In this document: piece by piece, positions 11,890 to 22,787 of the stretch | Position numbering within the stretch: position 1 is the first letter of the stretch | Layout of the letters: each line of letters starts with the position of its first letter | DNA from: Tanypteryx hageni | Taxonomy: Eukaryota > Arthropoda > Insecta > Odonata > Petaluridae | Direction of reading: 5' to 3' | NCBI GenBank assembly: GCA_028673005.1 | Contig: CM054118.1 | Coordinates: 4,924,410 to 4,988,409, forward strand | DNA length: 64,000 nt | Position numbers and translations under genes: made by a program | The notes under the pieces: generated by a model | Seen by the model: only the letters and a program-made list of their open reading frames with translations | Database searches by the model: none | What the model was told of the DNA's origin: nothing

Positions 11890-12095
11890 CTATGCTTTGT
11901 GGCTGGTTGATACCAGATATGCTAGTCCAGACCCAACTAAGAAAATCCCCGTTCTTACACGGAAGAATTAGTCTGCTACGATAATTCAGCGGTAGAATAT
12001 CCGCCCGACAAGTGAGAGACTCGGGTTCGACCCCCAGTCATTGCATAATTTTTCTCCTCTTTCCGAATTATTTCCTATATCATACGTGACAAACA
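11890..12095 (+). mobile_element. tRNA-Gly-like SINE copy 1
   Basis: Bases 11975-12045 resemble a tRNA-Gly gene. An A box-like TAATTCAGCGG occurs near 11982 and a B box GGTTCGACCCC near 12024, the internal promoters for RNA polymerase III. The upstream and downstream flanks (GTCCAGACCCAACTAAGAAA before, TTTTTCTCCTCTTTCC after) match the second copy at 14.6-14.8 kb, so this is a SINE rather than a functional tRNA gene. Edges are approximate. Confidence 0.7.
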
Positions 12096-12099
12096 TTGT

Positions 12100-13310
12100 T
12101 AGCAGTTGCTGCCAGCACGAGAAGCCGCCACTTTCTTATTTAAAAAGAGAAATGTTTAAGCGGAAGAGTGATTTACTATGAATCAACGATACAGAGAGAA
12201 AATTAATCATCATACTCGCTTCGCGAATAAATCGAGATATACTTTTAAAGACCAAGTAATAGGGACACAAAATAGCCTCCCGAAGCACCGACCAAGTCTA
12301 AAGAAAGGCGCGGGTTGATGTTTCGCAGAGGGGATTGCCGAGAAGATTGAGAAATTTTATTTCCCTCCACGGAAAATACGTTGAGCGAGGAGCCTCTCCG
12401 TTATAAGTGGGAAGGGCGGAATTTCAATCAAACGGAAATATATCACTTCTACAGCGACCGCGCTATCTCGAGTTCGGCCAGAACACAGCAGGGGGATAAT
12501 CCAGTTATGAGTGTCGGTTTTCCGCATGTGAATAAGAGAGAAACAAGAGATACGCAAAACAGCATTTAGGAGAAAAACACAGATAGGAAGAGATGGAAAA
12601 TACAACGGACGCAACTGAAATATTAAATCATATCAGTCTCGAGATTTTTAACAAAACACAGGAAAATTCCGAATAAAGAATTCAGGCCTAAAATTTAAGA
12701 TAATTAAAAAGGAAACTCATTGATATGCTACAACGCGTTATGGACGAAATTTTCGTTGCAGGTAATTAAATTCATGGAGGAGGTTAACTTTATTTTCATG
12801 TCTTAACTGACCTAAAGAAACAAGTCATCGTAGAAAAATAGCGCCATATCAATCGCATTAATACGGTATTTCAATATATAAACATTTTTATACTCCGGTA
12901 GTAAAATGTCTTCTAAATGAGGTATGAGAAGGAAATGAACGTATGATCAAATTTCTTTTTTAAACCAGTGGAAATAGGATTATTTAAAATATGTAGCACA
13001 CTTTCTCGGCTCCAAAAAAAATAAAACCTTTTTTTAATCGTGACTATAGGTGACAACTATAAATAAATAAAAATATATATCTATTACGAGAAATAAATTG
13101 AAGGAGAAGAGGCAAATAAAGGTGCAGTAAACACAACTGTAACAAGAGATGAGAAACGCAAAGTAACTAATGAAAAAGCAAAAATCGGTTGCCAAAGATT
13201 TCAAAACAGAAATGTTGAAAAAATAAATGAAGACATATTAAAGAAAGAAAAGCCATTAGAATGAAAAGTCGGAAAAGGACTCAAGAAAAGAAAAATAAGA
13301 GATATAACTA
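12100..13310. other. Stretch without recognisable genes
   Basis: AT-rich, purine-rich in places (13120-13300). The short open frames around 12357-12614 on both strands show no recognisable homology. Confidence 0.5.
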
Positions 13311-13470
13311 AAAATCTGATGTGGCCACCACATGACTTTCTCCATACCTCTAATATTTCTAAAAATTCCAAATAGGTTACATAATAACAAATATTTTAAG
13401 AAACTGCGAGAAAATTTTAGATTTTACAAAGAACAGAAATAAATTCAAATCACAGCCTTTTTATATTGGA

Positions 13471-14231
13471 TACTAGTAGAAGGTGCTTGCATACTGCAAG
13501 CATTTTACATCTCACCTTGAAAAAACATTCATTTTTCAGAGAGATATTTCATCATGGTAAATATTTCTTTAATTCAAAGGATTTCTCCCCGGGACCGATT
13601 TTCGTTTTTTCCTTATGGAACAATAATCTAGTAAAACAACCGCTAATTTTTAAAAATTTAAGAATATTATACATTTTCCACATTGAGTTAATAATTCTAC
13701 ATATTTTTGCCAAATTTAAAATTTATAGCACATTTAGAAGTGAAATAACATTTATCTAATTGTTTAAATTTAAATAATTTTTAACGGCCGCGATAAGAAT
13801 TTTATGAATACACTAAAAAGTTTATTCCTTTAAATAGGCTAAACTCTAAATAACTTTAAAATTTCAGCTATCTAACTCGCCCCTTAGTATCTAAACATTT
13901 ACCTATTTGTTTAAACAGGAATTTTCAACTGCCAAACCAATTAAAATATCTAAATTTGTATAATCCCTATTTCATTTTTTTACAAATTCTACCTCTAAAA
14001 AAATTTCAGCTCCGTAGCACATAAAGAAATACATAAACCTTGAAAATTTGTTTAAACAATTGCAAATTTTTAGCGGCCGAATTGTTGCACTTTTTCAAGA
14101 TTTTCGTTTTCTCTAGTCGGTTTTTGCAACAAATCCTACCTAAAAAAAATTTCGAATCTCCAGCTCATCTGGAAGTGCCTAAACATTAGTATCCTCCTAT
14201 ATGTTATATCCTCCTCTGTAAGAAACGTCGA
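13471..14231 (+). repeat. ~750-bp interspersed repeat, copy C1
   Basis: The copy starts CTAGTAGAAGGTGCTTGCAT with a short hairpin (TGCTTGCATACTGCAAGCA) and ends with CTCCTCTGTAAG then CGATATATAATGATA. It interrupts tandem unit A; the uninterrupted site is visible in unit B (TATTGGATATAGCCACAAAG). Only 3-4 bases (ATA or GATA) could be a target-site duplication. No coding capacity is seen. Relatives lie at 49.6-53.5 and 62.3-63.7 kb. Confidence 0.85.
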
Positions 14232-14395
14232 TATATAATGATAGCCACAAAGCTCCAACAATGATGAAAAGAAAAAGGAGCGTTACTAAGACGTTACTAA
14301 GCGTCAATTGTTAACAATAGTCGTCGGTAGGTGCGGTGGTGGTGGCAGCTAAATAATTTAGTTTTTAAGATATCTCTTAAACAATGCATTATATG

Positions 14396-14790
14396 TTGAT
14401 GGAATGAAACAATCCGAAGATCCTATGCAGACAGGCATAAGCAGGCATAGCAGACATTTTTCTCGTTTCAAAATTATTCCCAAATTTACAGCTTATGCCT
14501 GTCTGCATAGGATCTTCGAATCGTTTCATTCCATCAATTTCTTGCTTGGCAATCTCACCATTTCAGAGGGAGGAGTTTTCTTCGATGCATCTTTTTGAGG
14601 ACATCCGTTGGGGCAGTTTGATACTAGCTTGGCTAGTTCCGTCCCAACCAAGAAAACATCGGCGTTCAGAAACGAGAAAATTGATCTGCTACGATAGTTC
14701 AGTGGTAGAATATCCGCCCGGCAAGTGGATCGACCCGGGTTCGATTCCCGGTCATAACAGACTTTTTTTTCTCGTTTCAAAATTATTCCC
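14396..14790 (+). mobile_element. Composite foldback plus tRNA-Gly-like SINE
   Basis: The 395-base insertion is flanked by the 13-base direct repeat AATGCATTATATG (14383-14395 and 14791-14803), a length typical of LINE-driven retrotransposition. The uninterrupted site exists in the neighbouring unit B. The 5' part has 47-base inverted arms (14397-14443 and 14491-14538). The 3' part carries a tRNA-Gly-like body at 14688-14758 with A box (TAGTTCAGTGG) and B box (GGTTCGATTCC). The tail TTCTCGTTTCAAAATTATTC occurs twice, after the left arm and at the 3' end. Confidence 0.8.
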
Positions 14791-15660
14791 AATGCATTAT
14801 ATGGGAAAATGTCTCAAAGATTGTAGAAAATTGAATTTCCTACAACTTTTATTCCAATACATTTTTACATTTATCAAATATCTCAAAATAACGGATAAGT
14901 GACAAGAGTAAACACTCATTTCAGGTTGACCGATTTTTACCAAAAACTAATCAGTTCTTGTGGCTGTCATGAAAATTTTAAACATAAAATTTCGCATTGA
15001 CTTGATTATTTAGTTTTTGAGTTAGAGCACCCACAAAAAAGCTGTCACATACCCACAGACATCATCGAAAAAATATGATGTGGCCACCACATGACTTTCT
15101 CCATATCTGTAATATTTCTAATAATTCCAAATAGGTTACATAGTAATAAATATAATAAGAAACTGCGAGAAAATTTTAGACCTTACAAAGAACAGAAATA
15201 AACAAACGATAGTCTTCTAATATTGGATATAGCCACAAAGCTCCAACAATTAAGAAAAGAAAAAGGAGCGTTACTAAGATGTAACTAAGCATCAATTGTT
15301 AAAAATAATCGTCGGTAGGTGGCGTGGTGGTGGCAGCTAAATATATAAGATATCTCTTAAATAATGCATTATATGGGGAAATGTTTCAAACAAAGGTTGT
15401 GGAAAATTAAATTTCCTACAACATTTATTCCAATACATTTTTACTTTTATCTAATAGTAAGCAAATATTTAAAATAACGGATAAGTGACATGATTTTTAA
15501 CAAAAACTAATCAGTTCTTCTGACTTTTTAAACATGTTAAATATAAAATTTCGCATTGACCTGATTAATAGTTTTTGAGTTAGAGCGCCCACAAAAAAGC
15601 TATCACACAGACATCACCGAGAAAATGGTCAAAACGTGTTCAGGGGACCTCGAAACGTTT

Positions 15661-16150
15661 ATTTCCGTTGAAATCTCGAAGCCGATTTTTTCATGAAAAC
15701 AATATTTTCCCCTATGCTACGTATATGCAGAAAGTAAAAATGGTGAAAACATGTATTTCCGTTGAAATCTCGAAATCGATTTTTTCACGAAAACAATACC
15801 CTATACCAGGGGTCGGAAACCTTTTCTGCATGGCGGGCCACATTTGCAGTTGTGAATGTTTCGGAGGGCCGCATTGGGAGTCAAGATAGCCTCAGCGGGC
15901 CGGATGAGCGAATAAATCGGAAGTTTTCTAGAGATTCTGCGATTTCATATGAACGAAATCAAGTCTACGTAATTTACTGGCGTTAAAACTTCACCAGAAA
16001 AGGCTTTAATTTTACTCCATAAATATAAAATTGCCCATGAGAAATTTTCCTGATCACTTTTTCATTACAGCTTTGCGGGCCGCATAAAGCGTTCTCGAGG
16101 GCCGCAGGTTGCCGACCCCTGCCCTATACTATGTATGGAGAAAGTAACAA
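15661..16150 (+). repeat. 94-bp direct repeat, two units
   Basis: ATTTCCGTTGAAATCTCGAA recurs with an offset of 94 bases (15661 and 15755). The second unit is interrupted by the MITE at 15807-16121. The first unit shows the uninterrupted form CCCTATGCTACGTATATGC. Confidence 0.85.
15807..16121. mobile_element. hAT-type MITE with 8-bp TSD
   Basis: A 315-base non-coding element with terminal inverted repeats: it starts CAGGGGTCGGAAACCTTTTC and ends GGTTGCCGACCCCTG. Flanking CCCTATAC occurs at 15799-15806 and 16122-16129, a perfect 8-base target-site duplication, the hallmark of hAT insertion. The interior includes GGGCCGC motifs near both ends. It must be mobilised in trans; related ends occur on elements at 24365, 34626 and 49940. 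Confidence 0.95.
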
Positions 16151-16183
16151 GTAGGGATGTGCAAAGGTTTTCCTTGGTACATA

Positions 16184-17082
16184 AGTGCTTATCGTCAAAT
16201 TATCCGTAGTGTAATCATATATTAACGTATTTGCTTTGAAATTAGAAAATTATTTTTCCATATATTGTGGTAGCCCTGCTTTTCAGATACGCTCGAAACG
16301 CGTTCGCGTCATTTCTCCATTCTGCACTCGCCCTGCAAGCGAAATTTGAAATGCGCTGTTTTGGTTATTTATTTATATGAAGTTTATATGTACCATGTTC
16401 GATTAAAATTCTTACTGCCTCTCTATAAACACGTGTAAAAATATAATTTTACTTTTTATTGTGGTATCCTTGCTCTTTATCCCCGCTTTAAACATCTTGA
16501 TTTCATTAAGGTATGTTGTACAAATCTTATATACAGAATTTAGTTGAAATCCGTTGAGGAAATTCCTTATAAATCCGTAATTAATGAAAGATTTTAATTT
16601 GTAAATGTGACACCCTTATTTGGTTGATCCGGTCCAAATATGCTATAATGGTTTTGTATGTAAGTGTACATTGCAAATATTAAATTTGGTTAAAATTGAT
16701 GTTAACAGTTCAACACAAACACTTGTAAAAAGAATTTTTTTTAATACTTGTATTGTGATAGCCCTGATTTGTATATCTACATTAACAATATTGATTTTAT
16801 TTTTAATGTTGCACACATTCTTCATACTAAATTTCGTTGAAATCGGTTAGGCCAATACCATTCAAATTCATTATTACCGAAATGTTTAATTTTGCAATTG
16901 AGGCACCCCTGCTGAGTCGATCTGGTCGAAATATGCCATTTTGGTCCTATATTTATGTGAATATTATATGTACCCAATTTGGTTGAAATCGGTTCAGACA
17001 ATTCTTCCCTGATATGTGCGTACGGACGGACGGACTGACATCAGGAAGATAATAGTCCTTTTCAGCAATGGCGAAAAGCACT
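16184..17082 (+). repeat. ~1-kb TIR-bearing repeat, copy I
   Basis: Bounded by AGTGCTTATCGTCA (16184-16197) and TGGCGAAAAGCACT (17069-17082), diverged 14-base inverted repeats. Preceded by GTAGGGATGTGC. The interior is non-coding and consists of repeated blocks ending in TGTGGCACCCCTG-like and GTTGAAATCGGTTCAGCCA-like phrases, and near the 3' end GTACGGACGGACGGAC. Confidence 0.85.
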
Positions 17083-17120
17083 GACCAGTAGGGATGCACA
17101 CGGGTATTCCGTGGTACAGA

Positions 17121-17363
17121 AGTACTTTTCGTCAGATTCGCCGTAGTATAATCGTATACTAATATATTTGCTTTGAAAACAGAAAATTATTTTTCCTTAT
17201 ATTTTGGCAGCCCTGTTTTTTGATCCGTTTTAATCATGTTCATTTCGTTTTGCTATTCTATATTTACCCAACAAACGAAATTTCTTTGAAATCCTTCAGC
17301 CAATACCTTCGAAATTCATAGTTACAGAAAAATTCTAACCTTGATATTGTGGTACCCTTGTTT

Positions 17364-17436
<73 letters not shown>

Positions 17437-17512
17437 AACTAAAGGAAAAGAAAAGGTAGTGATGAGGGTGGCAACAAGGTGTTGAGGGAAGCCCAGCGGA
17501 CACTTACCAAGT

Positions 17513-17568
<56 letters not shown>

Positions 17569-17831
17569 TATTTGGTTAAAATCCATGCTTTCAGTTATCT
17601 AGAATTACGTGTAAAATAAATTTTATTTAACTTTTTATTATGTTAGCCCTGCTCTTTAGCTCCGCTTTATACATCTTGATTTCATTATAGTATATTGTAT
17701 AACTCTTATATACAAAATTTAAATGAAATCCGTTCAGCCAATTCGTTCCAAATCCGTAAATACTGAAAGAGTTTAATTTGTAATTGTGTCTCCCCTGTTT
17801 GACTGATTCGGTTTAAATATGCTAATATTGT

Positions 17832-17874
<43 letters not shown>

Positions 17875-18279
17875 TATAAGCATTAAATTTGGTTAAACTT
17901 TATGTGGACAGTTCAACATAAATATGTGTAAAAAGAATGTTTTTTATATCATTTATTGTGGCAGCCCTGCTTTCTATATCTATACTAAACATTTAGATTT
18001 TGTTTTTTTATGTTACACACCTTCCTACAAAATTTCATGGAAATCAGTTAAGCCAAATCCTTCCAAATTCATAATTACCGAAAAGCTTAACTTTGTAATT
18101 GTGGCACCCCTGCTCAGTTTATTCGGTCCAAATATGCCATTTTGGTCATTAATTTATGTGAATATTATATGTACTGAATTTCGTTTAAATCAGTTCAGCC
18201 AATTCTTCCCTGATATATGCGTACGGACGGACGGACATCACGAAGAAAATAGTGCTCTTCAGCAATGACGAAAAGCACT
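17121..18279 (+). repeat. ~1-kb TIR-bearing repeat, copy II
   Basis: Bounded by AGTACTTTTCGTCA (17121-17134) and TGACGAAAAGCACT (18266-18279). It follows copy I head to tail with a 38-base gap. Three internal sub-blocks of about 310 bases are recognisable, each with an AGCCCTG phrase (about 17208, 17643, 17960) and a GGTACCCTTG/CTCCCCTG/CACCCCTG phrase (about 17350, 17788, 18101). Expanded TA and TG microsatellites lengthen it. Confidence 0.85.
17365..17566. repeat. Two (TA)n microsatellites
   Basis: Pure TA runs at about 17366-17427 and 17515-17565, separated by about 85 bases of purine-rich unique sequence. A (TG)n run follows at about 17838-17872. All lie within copy II and probably arose by slippage from its TATATAT positions. 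Run lengths may be assembly-sensitive. Confidence 0.95.
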
Positions 18280-18283
18280 AAAA

Positions 18284-19080
18284 AGGGAAATAGATATGCG
18301 GAAATTGATGGGAGATGAGTAGGAAGAATATGGGAATTTTAATAGGGAGAGAGGATGAGAGATGAGAGAAGGAAAGAAAAAGAGAGAATATCGAGTGAGA
18401 TGGAGAGAGAGATAGGTAACGTGAGAAAAGGAGGAGCAGAGTAATAGGTAAAGAGAGGAATAGGGTGGTGGGAGAGGGAGGGGGTGAAAGAAGCTAAGAG
18501 GGAGAGGGAAGGAGGGAAAGGGAAGGAGCGAGAGGGAAGGAGGGAGAGGGAAGGAGGGAGAGGGAAGGAGGAAGAGGGAAGGAGGAAGAGGGAAGGAGGG
18601 AGAGGGAAGGAGGGAGGATGGAAGAAGTGAGGGAGAATGAGAGGAAGGGAGTGAGGGGGAGGGAAATTGGGAGGTTGATAAGGAGAGAGGTAGGGAGGGG
18701 GAGGAAGAGAAAGGTAGAGGGAGTGAGAGGGAGGGAGGCCGAGAGAAAGGGGAGAAAGAGGGGGGAAGGATGAGGAAAGTTGATACAGGGAGAGGCAGTG
18801 TGAAAGAGAGAGAGAGAAATAGGTAGAGATAGGAGAAATAGATGACGAGTAAGGGTGATGGAGAGGAAGGCGGAAAAGAGATAAATAGGAGAGGGAAAGG
18901 AGGAATACGGTAAGGATGAGGAAGAGGTGGATAGTGGTGAGAAATGGAAGGAAGAGAGACGGAGAGATTGGGAGGTTAGAGAAAAAGATGGAAGGGAGAG
19001 AGAAAAAAGAAGGGAGACAGAAAGGAAAGGGTGAGAGAGGGAAGGAGGAAGAAAATAGAGAGGGAGAAGGAATGATTTAA
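18284..19080 (+). repeat. Purine-rich (GGGAGA/GGAA) low-complexity tract
   Basis: About 800 bases are almost pure A and G on the plus strand, with degenerate GAGGGAAGGAGG units most regular at 18490-18620. The long minus-strand open frame here is a by-product (Ser/Leu/Pro-rich) and not a gene. Such tracts can adopt triplex structure. Confidence 0.9.
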
Positions 19081-19990
19081 CGCTCATGGAGGTCAATGTG
19101 GGTGTCGTCTCTCCGTGAGCCGGACGGGAGGGCTTTAACAAGTCGTGTGACACAGACACGGAGAGGGGAGGGTGAGGGAAGAGATTGAAGTGTAAAGGAC
19201 AAGTGGGTGGGGGAGTAGGAGGGACGAAAGCAGGAAAGGGAGGAGGAGAAGGCGAAGAAGAGGCGGAAGGAATGAAAATGTGCTTCGGGCGAAGCGTTCT
19301 CCCCCTCCCCCACTCCCTCCCTCTCCCCAGAGCGTCCGCCCACGCGCCCTATGTCACTCGAACGGCAGCAGAAGGAGATTAAGACCGCTGCGGCTCCTTT
19401 CAGCTTCTGCTTATAAATTGGCGAGAAATTGAGAGAGTGAGGAAGGAGTGTGGAGGAGGGTAGATAGTAAGTGGAGAGAGGGAGGGGAGAAAAAGATAAG
19501 GATGGAGATATTCATCATGCATTTCCTTCTTATGCGAGCAACTGCCGCGCCCATCCTTTCCTCATCTCCTCCCTCTCTCTCTCCCACTCCGTACCTTTTT
19601 TTCGCTTGTCTCCATACCCTCCCTCCCTCTCTATTCACTCTCTCTCTCTCTCAACCCCCTTCTCATTTTAACGCCCCATCATTCTTTAATGGTCGGTATC
19701 GTACGATGGATAATTCGCGTACGCATGCTAAATGCGCCGAGAGGTCGCTTAATCTGTTGATCTGTATCTTTTGACGCGAGGGATACATGCAGGCTAACCG
19801 ACGGGGCGGAATAATTGCTTCGAGTTATTGCTCATTTTTTTCGCGTCCTTTTTCTGTCTCGAGACGGATTCGCGTTCAGCGTGCTCGCGCTAATGGTACG
19901 CCGCGCGGCTTGGGATTAAGACTGTCGGGAGGGCGAGATGATTCCGAAATTTTTAGATTTTTCTGTCGTTGTACCAGCGATGGATGAGAG
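19081..19990. other. GC- and CpG-rich island, possible regulatory or exonic DNA
   Basis: Unlike its surroundings this segment is GC-rich with many CpG dinucleotides (for example near 19280, 19330-19360 and 19840-19930). A CTTATAAATTGGCG TATA-like motif lies near 19409. Open frames on both strands are short and I recognise none. It is the best candidate in the window for host regulatory sequence or a first exon, but it could be part of an unknown repeat. Confidence 0.3.
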
Positions 19991-21874
19991 TGGCAAGGAC
20001 GGCAAATTGCGTAATGTTCGAAGAGCTGAAATAATATGTAGATAAAACAAAATAAAAGCTATACAGTAGGATAAATTTAAAATATTCATTCCTATTCATG
20101 GAATGATTAAAAGATGGATTTTGGAGGATAATTCATAATTTTTGCTCACTATTTGCTACAAACCAAAGCTTATATATTACATCCATTATTTATCATATAA
20201 AATACGGCGATCAAGTGCTTATGCTAAAATATTTGCGATCTTTAAACCACATTAATCATATTATCAATTAAGTATTGTTATTAACTGACGCCATACACGC
20301 AAAGGTGGTTCATAAAGAACCTAAGTACTTATTTCTAATTACCGTAATATCAGGCAAGCTGATATAGGCGCCTGAAGGAGAAGCGTTGCACTCAATGTGA
20401 ATTGGACTTTGTGAATAAACTACTATTCAATTTTTTTTACAATATAAAACAATGGAAATGTAATTAAGTGATTATATAATTAAATCTGTTGGGTAACTTT
20501 ATACTATGCTGCCAGTTTCTCCTTCGCCTAGTTATCCATCCACACTTTATTCTCAAGGCTGTTCTTAATCTACAACACCCAATACATCAAATCCACGCCT
20601 ATCTATCTTATTCTAGAACCAACGCTTCTCTTCTCTCTTTCACGTGGTGAGGATTCGACTTTGGGGAAAAGGCCGCAGGAGGGTTTCGACTCAATGCTTT
20701 GCGGGCTTTCGAACCGTGTGGGTCGTTTTATAGTCGAGTGCACCGTTCATTAGAAAACCAGTTTTTCGTTTTTTGTAGGAAATTTCAGGTAAGCCTTATT
20801 ATTTTTTACACGCATTGTTTTTTTAAATTTACTTCGTTATTTCAATGTAATTTCAAGATGTTTACGTTGAAAAATGAAGAAAACGTTTTTCTTTTATTTT
20901 TTAATTGTTGAAATATACCAAAATTTTTGCATTTGAAAATGTATATAATTTTTTTTATAGTTATAGTTTTCGAACTAAACAGATCGTCGAACTCGAACGA
21001 CCTTCGAACTTGATCCAAGTAAGTGTTATTCGCTTGTATGCATTTGTTTTATTATATAGTTTCTACAATTTAGTGACAAAGAATTTTATATAGGATAAAA
21101 TGTATTTTTTTGTTGTCACTGGACGCGAACATGGAACCCCAACCTTTATAATTGATATGTGCAATTTTAATTTTTTCTCCCTTGCGAAAAGGTAACATTC
21201 CAGTATTGAAATAAAGAAGAGAATTTTTTCTTTTGGTCAATCGTCCCCAGTCCACACGCAGTTTACTGAATAATAATAATCTGCAATTATTAAAGTTGTA
21301 ATCTATTAAGATTGACGCTGCTACAACTATAATTTTGATGCTTCATAAAAAGCTCGAAGCGAATAAGGCAGCAGGTCTTCCGTCCATTTCGCTCATTCAA
21401 TCGGAGGCAACAATGTGTGGGTAGCCTTGTCAGCACCCGGAAAAGAGCGCGAAAAAGCCATAATATTTCGAAAAGAAATGCGCATTTCTGGCAAATTCTT
21501 TCGTGTAACATCTAAACATTGCAAGAATAAGATATTTTATAGTTTCAGCAGTCAAACAAAGCAAAAACGGAGAAATTAGGTCCATATTCACGCATTTTAG
21601 TGAATGAAGGAAAAAACCTTGCACGAAACTCCTGTGTAAACATTGAGAAAATATAATTGTCTTCTGGAGTCGAACTTGGGACACTTATGCAAACGACAAT
21701 AGTTTCCTCGAGATCTCCTAGTTGGCAGAAACAAAATGGCGTTTACAGCATCTCTCTATGACAAACTTTTCAAGAGATAAAAGGGAGGACGAGCAGACGG
21801 ACAGACATTGAGTAATTGTATATAAAAGATAACAATAATAGTCAATAATTGTATTTCTCGAAACAATTAGTTAT

Positions 21875-21969
21875 AATGTAAATTGTAAATATCATTGTAA
21901 ATTGTAACTTTTATTGTAAATTGAAACTACTATTTTAAATTGTAAATATTATTGTCAATTATAGTAAAA
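21875..21969 (+). repeat. 19-bp minisatellite, five units
   Basis: Five consecutive 19-base units resembling ATTGTAAATTGTAAATATT with 2-5 substitutions each. Confidence 0.85.
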
Positions 21970-22064
21970 ATAATAATGATCAATAATTTTGACAGAAAGA
22001 ATATAAATAAACTTTTTAGATGTAATAAAAGGGTTAGTTTATCTTGGGACTATCCGTGGGTCGG

Positions 22065-22084
22065 ACGACATCATATGATGTCGT
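22065..22084. repeat. Perfect 20-bp palindrome
   Basis: ACGACATCATATGATGTCGT equals its own reverse complement. No context links it to a known element. Confidence 0.9.
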
Positions 22085-22787
22085 TATTTTTTTATTTTAA
22101 AAAATTTTCGACTAATTTTACATAAAAATACATTGTAAATTTTTAAAAATACAGGATATTTTGAGTCCGAAAGTTACATTCGATTGCGATAATTTCTTAG
22201 ATTTTTGGACCGCAAATAACGTGTTAAGCGGCGTAAGAAATTGGCAGTACACCACACAACTCAGTGTTTGCATGGGAGAGACGAGTTTTCGTCTGCGAAG
22301 GACCCACCTACTTCATTCTCATTGGTTCCCTCGAGGTTTTCGGAAGCTTCCTCTTCTCTCTCTCTCTCTGAACCTCCAAGTTATTTCAAACCCACTATAG
22401 TGGCACCTGCGCCACGCTTTTGGCCACCACTGCTTTAGTCAAAGATACTCATTACATTGAGCAGGCAGCAGAGAAGAAGAGAAGAGAAGAGCCATTTCTA
22501 TCGACATCCAGCCATTTGCTGAGTACTGATGATGAATTACTTTTTCTTACACAGCACTTAGCTTCATTATTATCATTATGTGGTTATAGAGTTTTAAAAG
22601 GATGTATGTAAGCTATAGATATTGATTTTTAGAGATTGGATTAATTTGTTCGCAATATAAATATTTGATCATCTATCCTTCATCATAAGTTCTGTGTAAC
22701 ACAAAAGGTATACAGGATAAAGCCTTCATAGCAAAATTAAGTATTTGTATTAATATACCTGCATACTTTCTTGTTTATAGGACTTTA

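Larger units (their letters stand above)
13313..15640 (+). repeat. Two tandem units of a ~560-bp repeat
   Basis: Unit A starts at about 13316 and unit B at about 15073; both begin GATGTGGCCACCACATGACT and continue TTTCTCCATA, then ATAGCCACAAAGCTCCAAC, GTCGTCGGTAGGTG-like, AATGCATTATATG, and end near AAAAAGCTGTCACA. Unit B is about 560 bases and uninterrupted. Unit A is spread over 1750 bases because two elements are inserted in it (13471-14231 and 14396-14790). A piece of the same repeat in reverse orientation occurs at 37550-37632. The head-to-tail arrangement suggests a satellite-like or dimeric element. Confidence 0.85.
19991..22787. other. AT-rich stretch with minor repeats
   Basis: No recognisable gene. 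It holds a 19-base minisatellite at 21875-21969, a 20-base perfect palindrome at 22065-22084, and CCACGCTTTTGGCCACCACTG at about 22414-22434, which reads like one end of a hAT element on the minus strand without a matching partner nearby. Confidence 0.5.

Noticed and set aside
11975..12045. Possible functional tRNA-Gly gene
   Set aside because: The boxes are good but stems are imperfect and the flanks are shared with the copy at 14.69 kb, which marks a SINE.
14688..14758. Possible functional tRNA-Gly gene
   Set aside because: It lies inside a retroposed unit with a 13-base TSD and a SINE tail.
17264..17503. Minus-strand ORF with Ile-Tyr repeats
   Set aside because: It is the translation of a TA microsatellite.
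16184..18279. Helitron interpretation of the ~1-kb repeat
   Set aside because: The ends are inverted repeats, and no TC start, CTRR end with preceding hairpin, or A/T target is consistent among copies.
18494..19159. 221-residue minus-strand ORF
   Set aside because: It is Ser/Leu/Pro-rich because it reads the complement of a purine tract; no domain.
22374..22434. hAT element ending CCACGCTTTTGGCCACCACTG
   Set aside because: No matching left end or 8-base duplication was found, so it is only mentioned as a motif.
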